Source: Lucifuga dentata (Eukaryota > Chordata > Actinopteri > Ophidiiformes > Bythitidae). Taken from it: a DNA stretch of 64,000 bases. This document shows positions 1 through 11,322 of this stretch, piece by piece. Made by a program: the position numbers and the translations under genes. The DNA lies in NCBI GenBank assembly GCA_014773175.1, contig VXCM01000738.1, forward strand, positions 1-64,000, in the 5' to 3' direction. How positions within the stretch are numbered: the stretch's first letter is position 1; each line of letters begins with the position of its first letter. The notes under the pieces were generated by a model that ran no database searches, was not told the DNA's origin, and worked only from the letters and a program-made list of their open reading frames with translations.

Positions 1-242
1 GCCAACCCATCACTCTCAAACAACCGTCTTCATGGGCAAATACCTAGTCCCTTCATAAATGCAACACAAACACCTAAATAACATATATTCCTTTTGTATA
101 TAAATTCAAAGAAAAATAAAACAAACTCAGATTCACAAAANTTAGGGTTTTTTTTTTTTTGTTTTTTTTTGCCAAAGTAACTTTATTTTACCGATCCAAC
201 ACAGATATATATCTGTGTGTATGTCTCTGCCAGGAAACATAT

Positions 243-700
243 ATGTTACTCTGTGTTATGTGGGCTACAAGAGATTGAAAATGCAGTTAATTTTATGTTT
301 TATTGTTCTTTATATGATGATTTAAGGGTGATTCAAGTGTTTTTTTCATAAAATGTCTTTCAATCAAAGCAGATTTCTTTTGGCTGAATGATGATCAAGG
401 GCTGGATTTGTGTTTTAGAACAGGAAGTTTCTTTGTTGCTGATTTTCTGTGAAAAGTTTGGGAGAGAAGACAAAGTACTCTAAGTTTTAAAGTTTATGTA
501 ATAGGCATGATGCAATTTTGGATGTTCTCACTGCATGTTTTACACATTTTCTGCAACAATGTATTTGGTGTCTTATGCCATGCACACAAGGTGCCCACAT
601 GGACTTATAAGACATCAAAAGTCCATGTGGGCACTTTGTGTGCGTGACATAAGACACCAGATACATTGAATGACACAAACAAAAACCAAATCAATCATAT
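243..700. mobile_element. Insertion inside MITE copy A, carrying a long hairpin
   Basis: About 458 bp absent from the other MITE copies at this position. Both junctions carry CATAT (238-242 and 696-700), which may be a 5-bp target duplication. Its right third is the inverted repeat annotated separately. No terminal inverted repeats or coding sequence were recognised, so the insertion type is unknown. Confidence 0.45.
557..668 (+). repeat. Near-perfect inverted repeat, 50-bp arms
   Basis: Arms 557-606 and 619-668 are reverse complements with four differences in 50 positions, separated by a 12-nt loop. In a plus-strand transcript three of the four differences are G-U wobbles and one is a C-A mismatch, so the plus-strand RNA would fold into an almost unbroken stem. 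Size and shape resemble a MITE-derived or miRNA-like foldback. Whether it is transcribed is unknown. Confidence 0.85.
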
Positions 701-963
701 AGTCCTAGGAGAACACAGCTTTTACTGAGATATTGAACTGGTAATGTCTTCTACAATTGTGCTTAAGTGTAAGCAGGCAAAATATCAAATTTTGGGTGTA
801 TCACCTGAAAATCTGATTTTGAAAGATTAGGAGATTTTAAAAATTGACAGGAAAACTAAAATATAGTTTTATGTTTTGGAAATTGGTTGTCGTTATCGTA
901 ACATGTATGCAGGGTTGTATATAATGGGCTCAAACTTGCACAGTCACCGGTATAGTCCTTTAA

Positions 964-1703
964 GTGCAGACTGAATGTGGTCATGTCTTTTGTCTTTTTT
1001 AGTTTAACACTCAAACTCAGCATTCAGAGATCTAATTTCACTACACTGAGCGTATTGTTCAGGATGGTTAGTACTTGAAGCAAACCAGGGTCATTCGTAT
1101 TTATTATGACTAACTTTTCTTCAAAAAATCAAGTGCTGAGTCATAATTTCTTGGCAGGAACTAGGCAGAGTTGTAAGAACTTTTTGTTTTTTTTTAATTC
1201 TTTTCCTTTTACTGTCTGCAATTTCTGAGTCACGGCCGATTTGCTTGAGCAGAAAATTACTCTGAAGTCTGACTACCTCTGCTAAAGAGAGACTTCAGGG
1301 AATTTTGATGCAGATTTTACACACGTTTATATCAATTGACATTATCATTAGTATGTGAATGTTCTGAAAATCACCTCAGAGAAACAGGATCACACATTCT
1401 GACTTGCTCCCTGGAAACAATTCACTGTAATGCAGCTCAGTGTTTTTTGATTGGTGCTTTTAAGCTGAGAAAACACACTTCAGAATGATTATGTGGTACA
1501 AAAAAATCTGAATTGAACTATATTGAAATGACATCAGAAAAAAATGGCCATGAATTATGATTTTGTTCCCATTTATTAATACATGCACACTTTTTATTAT
1601 GCAGTCCCTCATTTCTGTTAAATTGTGGCCACCTACTTATTCATTGTTTTTTTATTACTCTTAGTCCCCCTTGTGAAAACTGCAGTCAACCTAGAAATGG
1701 CTT
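964..1703. other. No gene seen
   Basis: AT-rich, non-coding sequence. No splice-bounded coding exon, RNA gene or recognisable repeat terminus was found. Confidence 0.5.
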
Positions 1704-1856
1704 GCCACTTGTTCTGAACTTTACTGTAACTGCTTTGAAACAGCTGGATGTGATTGTGTGCGAGTTTATTACAGTTTATTATTATTATTATTATTTGTTT
1801 GTCACAATTGACAAAATGTTCCAGCAAAAGACAGTACAGATTTATTGCAAACCTTA
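1704..1856 (+). repeat. Dispersed repeat, related to 4870-4992
   Basis: The segment beginning 'cacttgttct' and ending just before the Tc1-like element shares an ordered series of short matches with 4870-4992: the 'gtcacaat...aaaatgtt' block, then 'acagatt.attgcaaac'. It contains an (ATT)n run near 1775-1795. Family not identified. Confidence 0.45.
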
Positions 1857-1888
1857 CACTACAGGCCAGAAGTTTGAGGCCACTCCCA

Positions 1889-1927
<39 letters not shown>

Positions 1928-1982
1928 ATACTATTTTACAACGTATTGCACAGGAAATTACAAAAATGTATAGAGTAAATGT

Positions 1983-2111
1983 AACTAAGGCAAGGCAAGG
2001 CAAATTTTATTTATAGCACCTTATATACACAAAGGTCTTTCAAAGTGCTTTACAGAGAGAAAATTCAAGAAGAGAAATAAAAGTAAAGTAAATAATAATA
2101 ATAATAATAAC

Positions 2112-2145
<34 letters not shown>

Positions 2146-2400
2146 GATTTAAGTACAGTGCAAGTTATACATAAATAAGTTAAGATAGAGTAGAATTAAA
2201 AAAAAACATAAAACAAATTAGTTAAAAGCAATAGAAAAGAGCACAGTCTTTAATTTGGCTTTAAAAATAGTTACAGTTGGGGAACATCTTATATTAAGGA
2301 GAAGCTGATTCCAGCAATGGGCAGCATAATGACTAAAAGCCATTTCACCACATTTAGTACAGACTCTGGGCACCACTAACTGACCAGTCCCTGCTAATTA
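1983..2400. mobile_element. Teleost interspersed repeat nested in the Tc1-like element
   Basis: Begins with an AAGGCAAGGCAA stretch followed by the 'ttttatttatagcacc...tttcaaagtgctttacag' motif, a very common terminus of teleost interspersed repeats, probably a retroelement 3' end in reverse orientation. It includes an (AAT)n microsatellite at 2090-2143 and ends near 'ccactaactgaccagtccc'. Exact family uncertain. Confidence 0.55.
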
Positions 2401-2636
2401 ACTAATTAGTTTTCCAGAAGAATTTGTCAACAAGAGCACATTATGTAGCCACTCTGGCTACAGAAATGATAAGTAAAGAAGGCATCAGTCTGTATTAGTG
2501 ACCTGACACTCTAGTTGTGTTCCAACTCCCTGCTGATGTGTTTTAACATTCTATTCAATCTGCTGTCTGCCTTCTCCCACATCATTTTGGATTAACGTGC
2601 TATAGTCTGCTCATGCTATTGCTCTGCATGTAAAAC

Positions 2637-2855
2637 ATGGGAGTCATGCTGTGGGGGTGTTTTGGGGGAGAGAGATCTGGAGACTTGGTCCAAGTTAAAG
2701 GAGTTATGAAGAAAGAGAATTACCATTCCATCTTTCAAAGACATGTTCCATCTGGCTTACAAATTATTGGTCAAAATCCCATTCTTCAACAGGACAATGA
2801 TCCAAAACATTCATCAAAATTATGCCAAAATTACGTCAATTCAAAAGAGAAGTAA
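2637..2855 (+). pseudogene. Tc1-like transposase fragment
   Basis: The 72-codon open frame shows the Tc1 catalytic-core landmarks VMLWGCFGG near its start and QQDNDPKHSSKLCQNY near its end, where the second catalytic aspartate (DNDPKH) lies. A stop follows, and shortly after it the remnant 'MTWP', the usual start of the next block, appears out of frame. The upstream DNA-binding part and the third catalytic residue region are missing. A dead relic of a transposase gene. Confidence 0.85.
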
Positions 2856-3243
2856 AAGGTTTTGATAATTATGACTTGGCCAGAGGGGGTTACTTTGACA
2901 AAACCAAAGTCTGAGCCTGAAATTACTTCAGAGTGCTTTGATGTTGACAAATTCTTCTTGAAAAATAATTAGTTAATTTATTTTATGTCATTTTTGTCAT
3001 TATATTTTTTGTCATTCTCTGTGCAACAAATTGTTAAACAAACTGTGTATTGATGATTTTTTTTTTTTTAATCTGGGGATGGCCTCAAACTTCTGGCCTG
3101 TAGTATATGGGCTACATAAGTTCCATATGTAGCTGATAAAATTGGTGTTTAATTCAGCACATTCCAGACTTTAAGTAAATACATTATGAATAATTTTTAC
3201 TGTAGCATTTTGGATTTATTATTAGTATTTAATAGGCAGTTTT

Positions 3244-3246
<3 letters not shown>

Positions 3247-3283
<37 letters not shown>

Positions 3284-3288
3284 TGTCT
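3247..3288 (+). repeat. (GT)n microsatellite
   Basis: Dinucleotide run of about 15 GT units followed by interrupted GT and a short G-run. Confidence 0.95.
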
Positions 3289-4482
3289 GTAGGAGGGGGG
3301 GAAAGAGTATTAAAAATATGAACAAATTGTTAAAACATGCCTTTCATTTAACTAAAATAAAGAAAGTAAAAATTAAAAAATGTGCATATATTAAAACTAG
3401 GTAACAAATGCATAATAGATGGCCACTGTATTCTTTTTTTTTTTTTTTTTTTTNTTTTTTTTTTTTTTTTTTCTGGAAATCGTTTGTGGGGCTCCGTAGA
3501 AATGTATGTTATTCCACAATAATTATGCTATCAGAACCTGTAACATGCACATATCTCAAGATAAAGTACATTTGGCATATATGTGGATTATTTACTCACA
3601 TTATACTGTGTACCAGGCTCATTTTTCTATAATATACACACATTTTTGTGAATAATTTGATATTTTGTGAATAGCAGCAGACAGGTGAATGGCTACAAAG
3701 AATATCACACTGCTCGTCGCAATTCTCAGTTAAAAACTCGTGATTCACAGCTGCAGCGCCACTGATCTAACATCACCACTAATGCCCCAAAATGGCAATA
3801 ACTCCCATCATATGTGGAGTAAATGTTTACTCCTCTGCAGATTTCCGACGTGTTGTTTTGGTGTCACAGAGTGGGAGCAGGCGTTGCTGTTAGATCTGCT
3901 TCCACTCGCCCACTGTGATGTCGCTAAAGTCACTCAGTGGATGAGATGATCACTCAGAGATGTGAGATTACAGATGTGCCATAAAGAGAAAAAAAACTGT
4001 CGTCCAATTTTAAATGACAAAACAATGCGACTCTGTTATAGGACAAGGTCAGATTCGGGGCGGAGGTGGGAAGGAGAGGGAGGCGCTGCAAATAGTTTCT
4101 CAGCCTTTTAGATCAGACTTTTACTGCTGGCAAGATCATAATATGGCTTTTTATTTCCAAATAGACAGAATTTTAGCTTTGGAACATTGTAGCCACCACA
4201 TTTTATTCCAGCCTGTGATCTTTTTTCCACACGACCTCTAATATGCCAGCTAGACTCGATCACAGTTGTTGTGTTGTGATACCAATATGAACTGGACTGG
4301 AAAAAAGTGAAGTCGATTCAAAATATGAATCAATCAGGAATTATTGCTGTGAATATTATAATGTTTCATTGTAAGAATAGGCAATTTGCTGGTTTGCTTG
4401 CTGTTATGTGCCAAGCTACCCACCAGTCATCAAATAAAAAACACAAACTAAAAAACGACAGGGAATAGAGGCATAGTGTAGT

Positions 4483-4514
<32 letters not shown>

Positions 4515-4548
4515 TGGANAACGACAGGGAATAGAGGCATAGTGTAGT

Positions 4549-4580
<32 letters not shown>

Positions 4581-4869
4581 TGGATGTAGAAAAAATAAAC
4601 CCAAAACAACATAGCTAACAGATCAAACATGATGCACAATGAAGCAAACAAAATGAAACTAATAATGTTGTATTTACAGAGCCTGGGTGGTGATATTTGT
4701 GGGAAAAAAATAAAAAATAAATAAAAATGCATGATCACAACTTATTAATGCGTGGGAACGACATATGTAAATCACAGCCACAAGTAATTCATGCATGAGA
4801 ACGACTTAATTATAAACACGATGCGACAAAAACACAAAAAGATAGATAGCCTCACCTACAAATTGATTG
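3289..4869. other. No gene seen
   Basis: Contains a poly-T run broken by one N (about 3434-3472), AT-rich sequence and the duplicated GT join at 4453-4585. Short open frames here are not supported by any recognised protein motif. Confidence 0.5.
4453..4585 (+). repeat. Assembly-type duplication around a single N, with (GT)n
   Basis: The 66 bases before the N at 4519 are repeated immediately after it, including the same (GT)n tract. The identical length and sequence on either side of one N suggest an unmerged contig overlap rather than biology. Confidence 0.85.
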
Positions 4870-4992
4870 CGCACTTGTTCTAAATGTTACGCTGTTGGAA
4901 ACGATAGTGCGAGGGTGTACTGCACTTTATGTCACAATCAACAATAAAATGTTTCAGAAAAAAAAAAGACATTACAGATTAATTACAAACAT
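4870..4992 (+). repeat. Dispersed repeat, related to 1704-1856
   Basis: Second copy of the unidentified repeat described at 1704-1856, diverged, with a poly-A insertion in the middle. Confidence 0.45.
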
Positions 4993-5189
4993 TTATGGGC
5001 AGGTATGTTCTTTGTGTTTATAATTAAGTCATTCTCACGCAGTAATAACCTGAGGCCACGCTTTCACTTTTCCAGACTCCTCTTCCTTGTCTGTATATCG
5101 CCAAACAGTTCATTCCAGTCCTGCTCTGTGTAATGTACGGTACTGTACCTGTATGTATATGAAAAAGCACTTTTATAAGTCGTCTCTGA

Positions 5190-5345
5190 TTGGCCCATTC
5201 TTTTGTCTTTGACCAATCACAACAGCGCTTACTGGCTGTCACAAATGACGGTCGCAAAATGTGCTGGGTCAGGAAATATCTCATTCTAAGGTATGATTTA
5301 AACTATTTTCCATGGGTAGCGGTAATGGGTAGTATTTCCATTTTT
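5190..5345 (+). repeat. Fragment shared with the MITE interior at 24.2 kb
   Basis: The run from 'gaccaatcacaacag' through 'ggtaatgggtagtatt' is repeated with few changes inside the TACTCGAGTA-ended element at about 24196-24330. Both are on the plus strand. It is either a relic of a related larger element or a common ancestor insert. Confidence 0.75.
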
Positions 5346-5377
5346 ACAATTATTTTACTTGTAGCTCGATGGCAATT

Positions 5378-5577
5378 TCAGCTCTGGGGATAGTTTTGTT
5401 CAAAAACGTGCACGTCTGGTGTCATAGCGGTGTGGCGTTTCTGCCTTTTCATCACAAAATCAAGGACAATAGTCTCATGCTCGATGTATTTCTCAGTCCA
5501 CTCATCTTGAAACAGTTTATTTTCACTGGGAACCTTGATATTCTTTGTGCCAGTTTTGAACCAACCATTAATTTTCT
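5378..5577 (-). pseudogene. Possible BED/hAT-type transposase-derived coding remnant
   Basis: The minus-strand frame ending with TGA at 5378-5380 is open for about 65 codons without an ATG. It has coding-like composition, including SENKLFQDEWTEKY, which resembles the N-terminal 'ENR.FQ.EWT..Y' segment that precedes the BED-like finger in hAT-derived proteins such as the GTF2IRD2/ZBED group. No C2H2/BED cysteines follow, so the match is partial. It could be a decayed transposase or chance. Confidence 0.35.
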
Positions 5578-5645
5578 TTCAATATTAGCTCCTGCCTCTG
5601 ATAAGGAGCTTTCCAACTGCAGCTCCTAGCAGCTGATAGATGATA

Positions 5646-6917
5646 GAGATGCATCACTCACAAACAGTACAGGTCAGGTCGAGGAGAAATTTTTGCTGCC
5701 AGTCCAATGAAATTCTATTTCAGTCCAGATCCAGACCGGAAGATTACACCATGTGTTTCTGTATAAGAGCAAATTCACACTAATCCTGTTTGAAATCCTT
5801 TTGAAATGGTTCATTTGAGCTCTTATTTACCGAAGTTTGTCCTCTTTGGTCTCAGGCGGCAATAAATCACCAAAATAACTAAAACAAATTTGACTCTCAG
5901 TTTGTCTGGAGTGAGAAAATAACTCAAAGCAGCTGCTGGAAGCTACACTTTCGTGGGTATGAAGAAGACATATTTTGACAGTTGTAGCCGGCAGTTCCTC
6001 GTTCTCTCGATCGATGCTCAAATTTGGCTGGTTTTTTCATATCCTCAGAGTGAGGTCAGTTATGACAAAGAGTTCAAAAAAGATTAATCATGATTAGCTA
6101 ATGCTAAAAGCCATCTGTTTTTTGTTTTTTTTTTGCCCACATCTCCAATCTGTCAGGATGAAACTTTACCAACAAACTTTAATAAATAAAGCTACTTTGA
6201 GTCCACAAGACTTGCATTTAAAGTTGACATTTAAAGTTGAAAAAAAAAAAAAGATTTCAAGGAGATTTAAGGGGTGTTTCTGGATTATTCTGCTCCGTCC
6301 CTGGTGGCCTTAGGCAGCCCTGGGTCTTGTCAGCCATAATAAGTCACAATGGCTTCCACTTACTGATTCCTCTCAGCAACGCATACTGGAGATTTCTGCT
6401 GCAGAGCTTATGATCTCTCCATTCCGTGTCACGGTCTGATGAGCATCCTCCAAAGTTTACACGAGCATCTGTCACTCATGAAATATATATATATTTCAAA
6501 GTTCATAGATACCGCTGGCTTCAGGTGGAAAATAAAAGTCTGCTTATATTTGGCTGATGGACACTTTGAGGTGACACATTCTATTAAGTCTAAATGTTGT
6601 GTGACAAGCTGAGTTTGGGGATGAATGGTAATGAACGGGAGCCGTGAGTGTTTTTTTTTTTTTCNTTTTTTTTTTTTTCCCTCTCCTGCGGCATCAACAC
6701 TTATGACAGGTAGAAACAGCCTCTCAGTATTTTTTCATCCTAATCGTTGCCTGCTGCTCACAAACAAAACCGAATAGAAATTTCACGGTTACGTCGGGAG
6801 AGGAAGCTCGTTGGAAATCTGAAGATCTAATTGTATTTTGTGACACGAATATGTGAATCAGGTCGAACTGAAGATGTGACAACCTTTAAAAGCTGTGGTA
6901 GAGTTAATGTCAGCTAA
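5646..6917. other. No gene seen
   Basis: AT-rich sequence with a poly-A run near 6240, a short (TA) run near 6485 and a T-run broken by N at about 6665. No supported coding region. Confidence 0.5.
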
Positions 6918-7022
6918 TGCCAGTTACGGTAATCAGCTGCTGAAATAAATGTAATGTTTACCGGTACATGGATTATTTTCAGAAAACCAAAGGAATACTA
7001 TGTCAATACCCAGAAAAACAAT
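6918..7022 (-). repeat. Inverted fragment shared with the MITE at 24.1 kb
   Basis: The segment from 'taatcagctgctgaaataaatgt' region to 'caatacccagaaaaaca' is the reverse complement of about 24085-24195, with only scattered differences. It is therefore a second, inverted piece of the same repeat family as 5190-5345. Confidence 0.75.
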
Positions 7023-7047
7023 AATTTTCTAAACAAATTATTATTAT

Positions 7048-7165
7048 TAACTTTGACAGTATTTATTGGCATTCAGCCACATTCTTTTTACATTTGGGAT
7101 CATGGGTGCTGGAATGCTTAGAGGTCAGAAGTGGGAATGTTCAACTGGGAAATTCTGGCATCCCA
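7048..7165 (+). repeat. Fragment related to the right half of the 17.5-18.0 kb MITE
   Basis: Shares an ordered block (ttgacagtattta, ttcag.ca..cttttt, tttacatttgg, gaggtcagaag, actgggaaa) with about 17930-18030. The terminal repeat itself is not present, so it is a decayed end. Confidence 0.6.
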
Positions 7166-7271
7166 CTTTGCCTGCAATAGTTCTGCTGTTTTTGGAACCT
7201 AAATGTCACTCACCTCAAGCAACCCTTCCTGGATCCATGACATTGTGAAAGTTTAATAATCAGATGTCTTA

Positions 7272-8121
7272 TGCTGGATTCACATGGTTGGTGATAGAAA
7301 AACAGCCCTACCGTTTGTTAAAGCAGAATCACCGTCAACTACAGCGGCAGATGACAAAGGTAGATGTGGAAATGTTGCTATGGTAATTTAGTATTGGAGA
7401 ATGCAGTAGCATTTCAGCATTTGCACAATGTTATATTAGAACAGGAACGCTCTGGCCATTTTATATGCTCGACAAAAACAGACAGGCTCACAAACGTTCA
7501 TTTTGCAGGAGTGCAAATTGCTGGGAGAATTCAGTCAGGTAATTCAAGAACTGAAGACAGATGAGTTTGATCACCTGCTCGATTTCATTCGCAATAAAGT
7601 TGTAAACATCTGAGAAGTTGTCGTTACTTTTTTTGTACTGTATTTCTTGACAGTATTTCCTCATGTTTATATTTCCTGGCTGTTCGAGAAGAGGGAATCT
7701 CTCTTTAAATTGCCTTTCCTAAGATCTTTTTTTTTTCCTTATATGATAAGTTTTTCTGTGGGGAGTTTTTCCTCATCTTCATAGAGAGCTTGGGTTGGGA
7801 ACCGTTCATGTGTGGGCCTTTAAAGCCCTTTGAACCATTTATCTGACATTGGATTATACATATAAACTTGACTTGAATTGACTTGTACAAAACAAAAGAA
7901 TGAGTCTCTCGCTATCCATCTTTGACCAAGTATAAATTAGTATCTGATTCATCACTGCGGCTGTGGCAAGTGGTAAAAAAAGATGGAAAATTTGAACTTT
8001 TTTGATGGCACATTCCCTCTGGTGCGTGGTGTGCAGCTCTCACAGCCAGCAGTGGTTTTCCATCATCCTCTCATTGAAAACAATACAACATCCAGTTTTC
8101 TGTCTCCATGTGAATCCAGCA
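7272..8121 (+). mobile_element. PIF/Harbinger-like non-autonomous element
   Basis: A perfect 16-bp terminal inverted repeat, TGCTGGATTCACATGG, at the left end is matched by its complement ending at 8121. Both ends are flanked by TTA (7269-7271 and 8122-8124), the target duplication typical of PIF/Harbinger. Within its 850 bp there is no intact transposase, and a retroelement-like tail (7690-7890) has inserted. The superfamily assignment rests on the TSD and TIR only. Confidence 0.75.
7690..7890 (+). mobile_element. SINE/LINE 3'-tail-like insertion
   Basis: The stretch 'gtggggagtttttcctcatcttc ... gggcctttaaagccctttgaa' followed by 'aaacttgacttgaattgacttg' resembles the 3' ends of common teleost SINEs/LINEs (a 'gagtttttcct' box, an 'aagccctttgag' box and a short terminal repeat). 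Family not determined. Confidence 0.5.
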
Positions 8122-8124
8122 TTA

Positions 8125-9537
8125 GATTTTTATTTCACTATGATTGACGCAGCAGCCGTAATGATGCTTATTTGTGGGGAAACTACAAAGTAAATGGACT
8201 TGTGGGCACTGATCTGCATGGCAAAGGCAGGTGGAATCCATGGCTGAGAACACTCAGCAAAAAAACATTGAATATAGCTGCTTTTCAGACACTAATCAGT
8301 CTGGGGAAGAATCTGGCAACAGGAAAAGAAAACACCTTTGATATCATACACACTTCTGCCAGGAGAAAACTAGGAGACATGCGATGTATCTTAGCTTATG
8401 TGGGAATGGCGGAGGGGAAAGGGAAAACAACAGCGAGACGGTTGAATTTGCTGACGTCATGCCAGCCACGGAGGCACCGAGCCAAGCAACAAGCCTCACC
8501 AACTGGAGCTGCAACAGTCAATTAGACTGACATCTGTCAAGAAAACACTTCATCTCGTTTGGAGATAATTTAACATGAGACACGGACAACTGGGAAGCTC
8601 GGAGAACATATTGCAGCAGATAAAGCAGTGGCAGTAATTAGATTGTCTGATGTGTCTTTCCAGGATCCTGATCCACTTGGCCTGCTGTCAAAAGCGGAAA
8701 AGCTGGACGACCTTATTACTGGCAACATGCATGAAATGTTTATTAAATCACACAACTCATCATTTTAACACCTGTATGTCTTTTATTCTGTGTTTGCTTC
8801 ATATTCTAAGCGTATGAAGCAGAGTCGAATTCGGGTAAATGACAGTATTTCCTCATGTTTGTGTCTGAGATGACTCAAGAGAATGTTTTATAGTGTAAGT
8901 TCATCATTGTAGCAACTGAAGTGCTCACATTGTGATACTCTTATTGTGCTGTTATCCCTGTGCAATAAAAGCTAACAAATCATTTCTTTCTTAACAAGCA
9001 CAGAATGCTAACAGGTGCTGAAAAGACACCGAAAAGATTTCACGGCATGCTGTTTTTCTTCTCATTTTTAGGGGAGGAAAATGTTTCTGGTAACAGCTAT
9101 GAAAGACGCTATTACATCCAATTAGAAACAATTCTTATTCTACTTCCCCACAACCTTTGAAACAACTTCTCTCCAACAAATTCTCCATCTCTAAACTTGA
9201 CGCTTCTCTAAAACGAGTCGTCGGCGCCTCGCTCTGCTTGGTAACAATATCCAGACAGTTCCTGGTGGATTCTTGAGACCTTCGAAGACCTTTGGAGACT
9301 TTGACACCCACATCAGGATGAACATGTTTGCCAGCAAAGAAAGACAGCAGTAACCCCCTGAGCCGTACGAGCCAGCTCCATATGAAGGGTCTGACTGTTT
9401 TTCTTCCTCCTCCGCCTTTCTCTCCATCCGTCTTCTTCTCTTTCTTTCTCCATCTGTCTGTGTTGGCAAAAAAGATGAAAAAGGGATGATGAGAGGCTGC
9501 ATGGATTTGTCTCTAGACATTGATGCTACCATCATTT
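8125..9537. other. No gene seen; one CRE-like site
   Basis: Unique-looking sequence without a recognised gene. A full CRE palindrome TGACGTCA lies at 8452-8459. An open frame of 117 codons (8172-8525, plus) crosses it but matches no family known to me. Confidence 0.5.
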
Positions 9538-9538
9538 C

Positions 9539-9571
9539 CTCCTCTATTATACATGAAAACTTTTTGCCTAT

Positions 9572-9607
<36 letters not shown>

Positions 9608-9666
9608 CAAGATGTGCTATAATCAACTAAGCNCTCCTCTATTATACATGAAAACTTTTTGCCTAT

Positions 9667-9700
<34 letters not shown>

Positions 9701-9727
9701 CAAGATGTGCTATAATCAACTAAGCCA
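9539..9727 (+). repeat. Assembly-type duplication around a single N, with (TG)n
   Basis: The 94 bases before the N at 9633 recur directly after it, including a (TG)n tract of about 15 units. Open frames that span the N here are products of this duplication. Confidence 0.85.
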
Positions 9728-10765
9728 AGAACTACCTCAGGGAGCCTTTTGCTCCCAGCATGCATTTCCTTGGGCTGGCTATGCCTTCAGATGAGGAAGT
9801 CGGTACAGGAAGGCTTCAGGTTTAATAGGCACGTCTACACCAACTGTGCCTGAATGTTTTTTTTTTTTTCCCCCTATTAATAGTATTATTGTGAGCTCAC
9901 AGTAACATCAGCACCCGTACTGCATTTTTTTTTTTTTAAATATCAGAAGGCCTGCATGAATTAGAACTTGAAAATAAATGTGTGACCCATTTGTTTTTAT
10001 TCCATGTGTTATTTTCGATTTGGTTCTATGCTGGTGGAGGGAAAAAAAAAAAAAAAAANAAAAAAAAAAAAAAAGTGCTCAATTGATTGAAGTTTCCTCA
10101 GGGTTTTATGCAGTAATCAAAAGTGCTGCCTTAGAGAGAACCATTTCCAGAAGATTGGGCAGTACACCCCACTTAAGTATTTATTAGTGACAGTCATAGC
10201 AAACACAATAAGCAGCAGGTAAGTAAAAGTCCTGGGAATGATGCAGTCACAAATCTCTGATTGGTGCATTAGCTGAATGAGCCACTAGGGTGTCCCTTAG
10301 TGAGAAATCTAATTATTGATGTTTATGTTGTGGGACAGGGAGCATAAATGTATCTTTATATGTCACAATAAATACTCAGAGGAGAATCGGTGTTATCTCG
10401 ATTCCTCTCTTCCCTCCTTCTCTTTTCTTTCTGCAGCATATGCTTCTCACCAAATATCCACCCCAGAGCAAACTCATCCAAACAACTCCCACAACCCAGA
10501 TTCCTCATTCACACATTTGTATCTCTTTCATTGTCATGGCGGCAATCTTGGGGGGGNTGGCTGTTTTCTTCTGAGGAAACGAGGGAAATCGAGGTGATGC
10601 AGAGCAACCTACCTGCATTTTAACCTCGGAGAGGATACAGTAAAGAATCTGTCTGTGCTTCTGAACTGGAGGTTTGGCTATGACAGCAGGATGAAAAGCC
10701 AAGAGTTTAGTCTGAGCGTCAAAAGGCAGCGAGCAGTGGAAGAAGACGAAAGGAAAGGAAAAAGC
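9728..10765. other. No gene seen
   Basis: Poly-A run with N at about 10042-10074, isolated N at 10557, otherwise unassigned sequence. Confidence 0.5.
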
Positions 10766-11322
10766 TTAAAGGACCATACCACCCATTTTGCACGTTTGAG
10801 CCTAATATATTCAATTTTCATACACATAACGTTACTGACAGTCATTTCTCAAAGCATACTACTGGAACGGTGAGTTAAAAAATGTTTTTCCTACCTTCCA
10901 GACCTTCACTGGTTTCAGTTCATTCTGCTACGCTATTAAAATCAACTGGATGATACTTGAAACGTTCTTGGGATAGGTAATCCATCATCGCAAACAAGGT
11001 TTTTTAGCATCTAAGCGCAATAAAAAATGTGGAGTGAATGTATATCTCCACCGGGGAATATAGTCCCAAAAGAAGACCTGCTTTTTTGGAAAAATTTAAA
11101 TGACCGTGACTTCATAAGGCTGTATAACTATTAGTAGGTGAAACATTGATTTTTAAGGTGGATGTATCGCTTGAATATTTGATTTTGAAATATTAAGAGA
11201 TTTTGCAAAATATCAGGAAAGCTGAAATACGGTTTTATCCTTTGGGAAATGATTGACCTTATGTGTATGAAAATTGAATATATTAGGCTCATACATGCAA
11301 AATGGATGGTATGGTCCTTTAA
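10766..11322 (+). mobile_element. TTAA-flanked MITE, copy B (complete)
   Basis: This is the best complete copy. It begins TTAA-AGGACCATACCA and ends GGTATGGTCCT-TTAA, with TTAA on both sides (10766-10769 and 11319-11322). The inverted termini extend about 85 bp with few mismatches. The body is 557 bp and has no coding capacity. TTAA target sites are the hallmark of piggyBac-type insertion, and it is presumably mobilised in trans. Confidence 0.85.

Larger units (their letters stand above)
171..963 (+). mobile_element. TTAA-flanked MITE, copy A (interrupted)
   Basis: First of seven related copies of a non-autonomous element in this window. It matches the internal and right-hand parts of the fuller copies at 10766-11322 and 22243-22808: the Gly/Ser-free AT-rich core around 'gtctctgccaggaa', the block ending 'gttttatgttttgg', and the right terminal repeat ending in a CCGGTATAGTCC-like motif followed by TTTAA. 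The left terminal repeat is missing, and the core is split at about 242 by an unrelated insertion that ends near 700. TTAA next to the terminus suggests piggyBac-type mobilisation. That is an inference, since no transposase is visible. Confidence 0.7.
1857..3105 (+). mobile_element. Tc1-like DNA transposon, decayed, both ends present
   Basis: The left end CACTACAGGCCAGAAG is mirrored by the right end, which reads out to ...CTTCTGGCCTGTAGT. The inverted ends match for about 35 bp with a few changes. Each end is flanked by TA (1855-1856 and 3106-3107), the Tc1/mariner target duplication. The interior holds a later repeat insertion (about 1983-2400) and a transposase fragment (2637-2855), and the rest of the transposase is deleted. 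The element is non-functional. Confidence 0.85.

Noticed and set aside
9486..9794. Open frames with poly-CV or poly-TH runs across the N at 9633
   Set aside because: They are translations of a GT/CA microsatellite joined across an assembly duplication.
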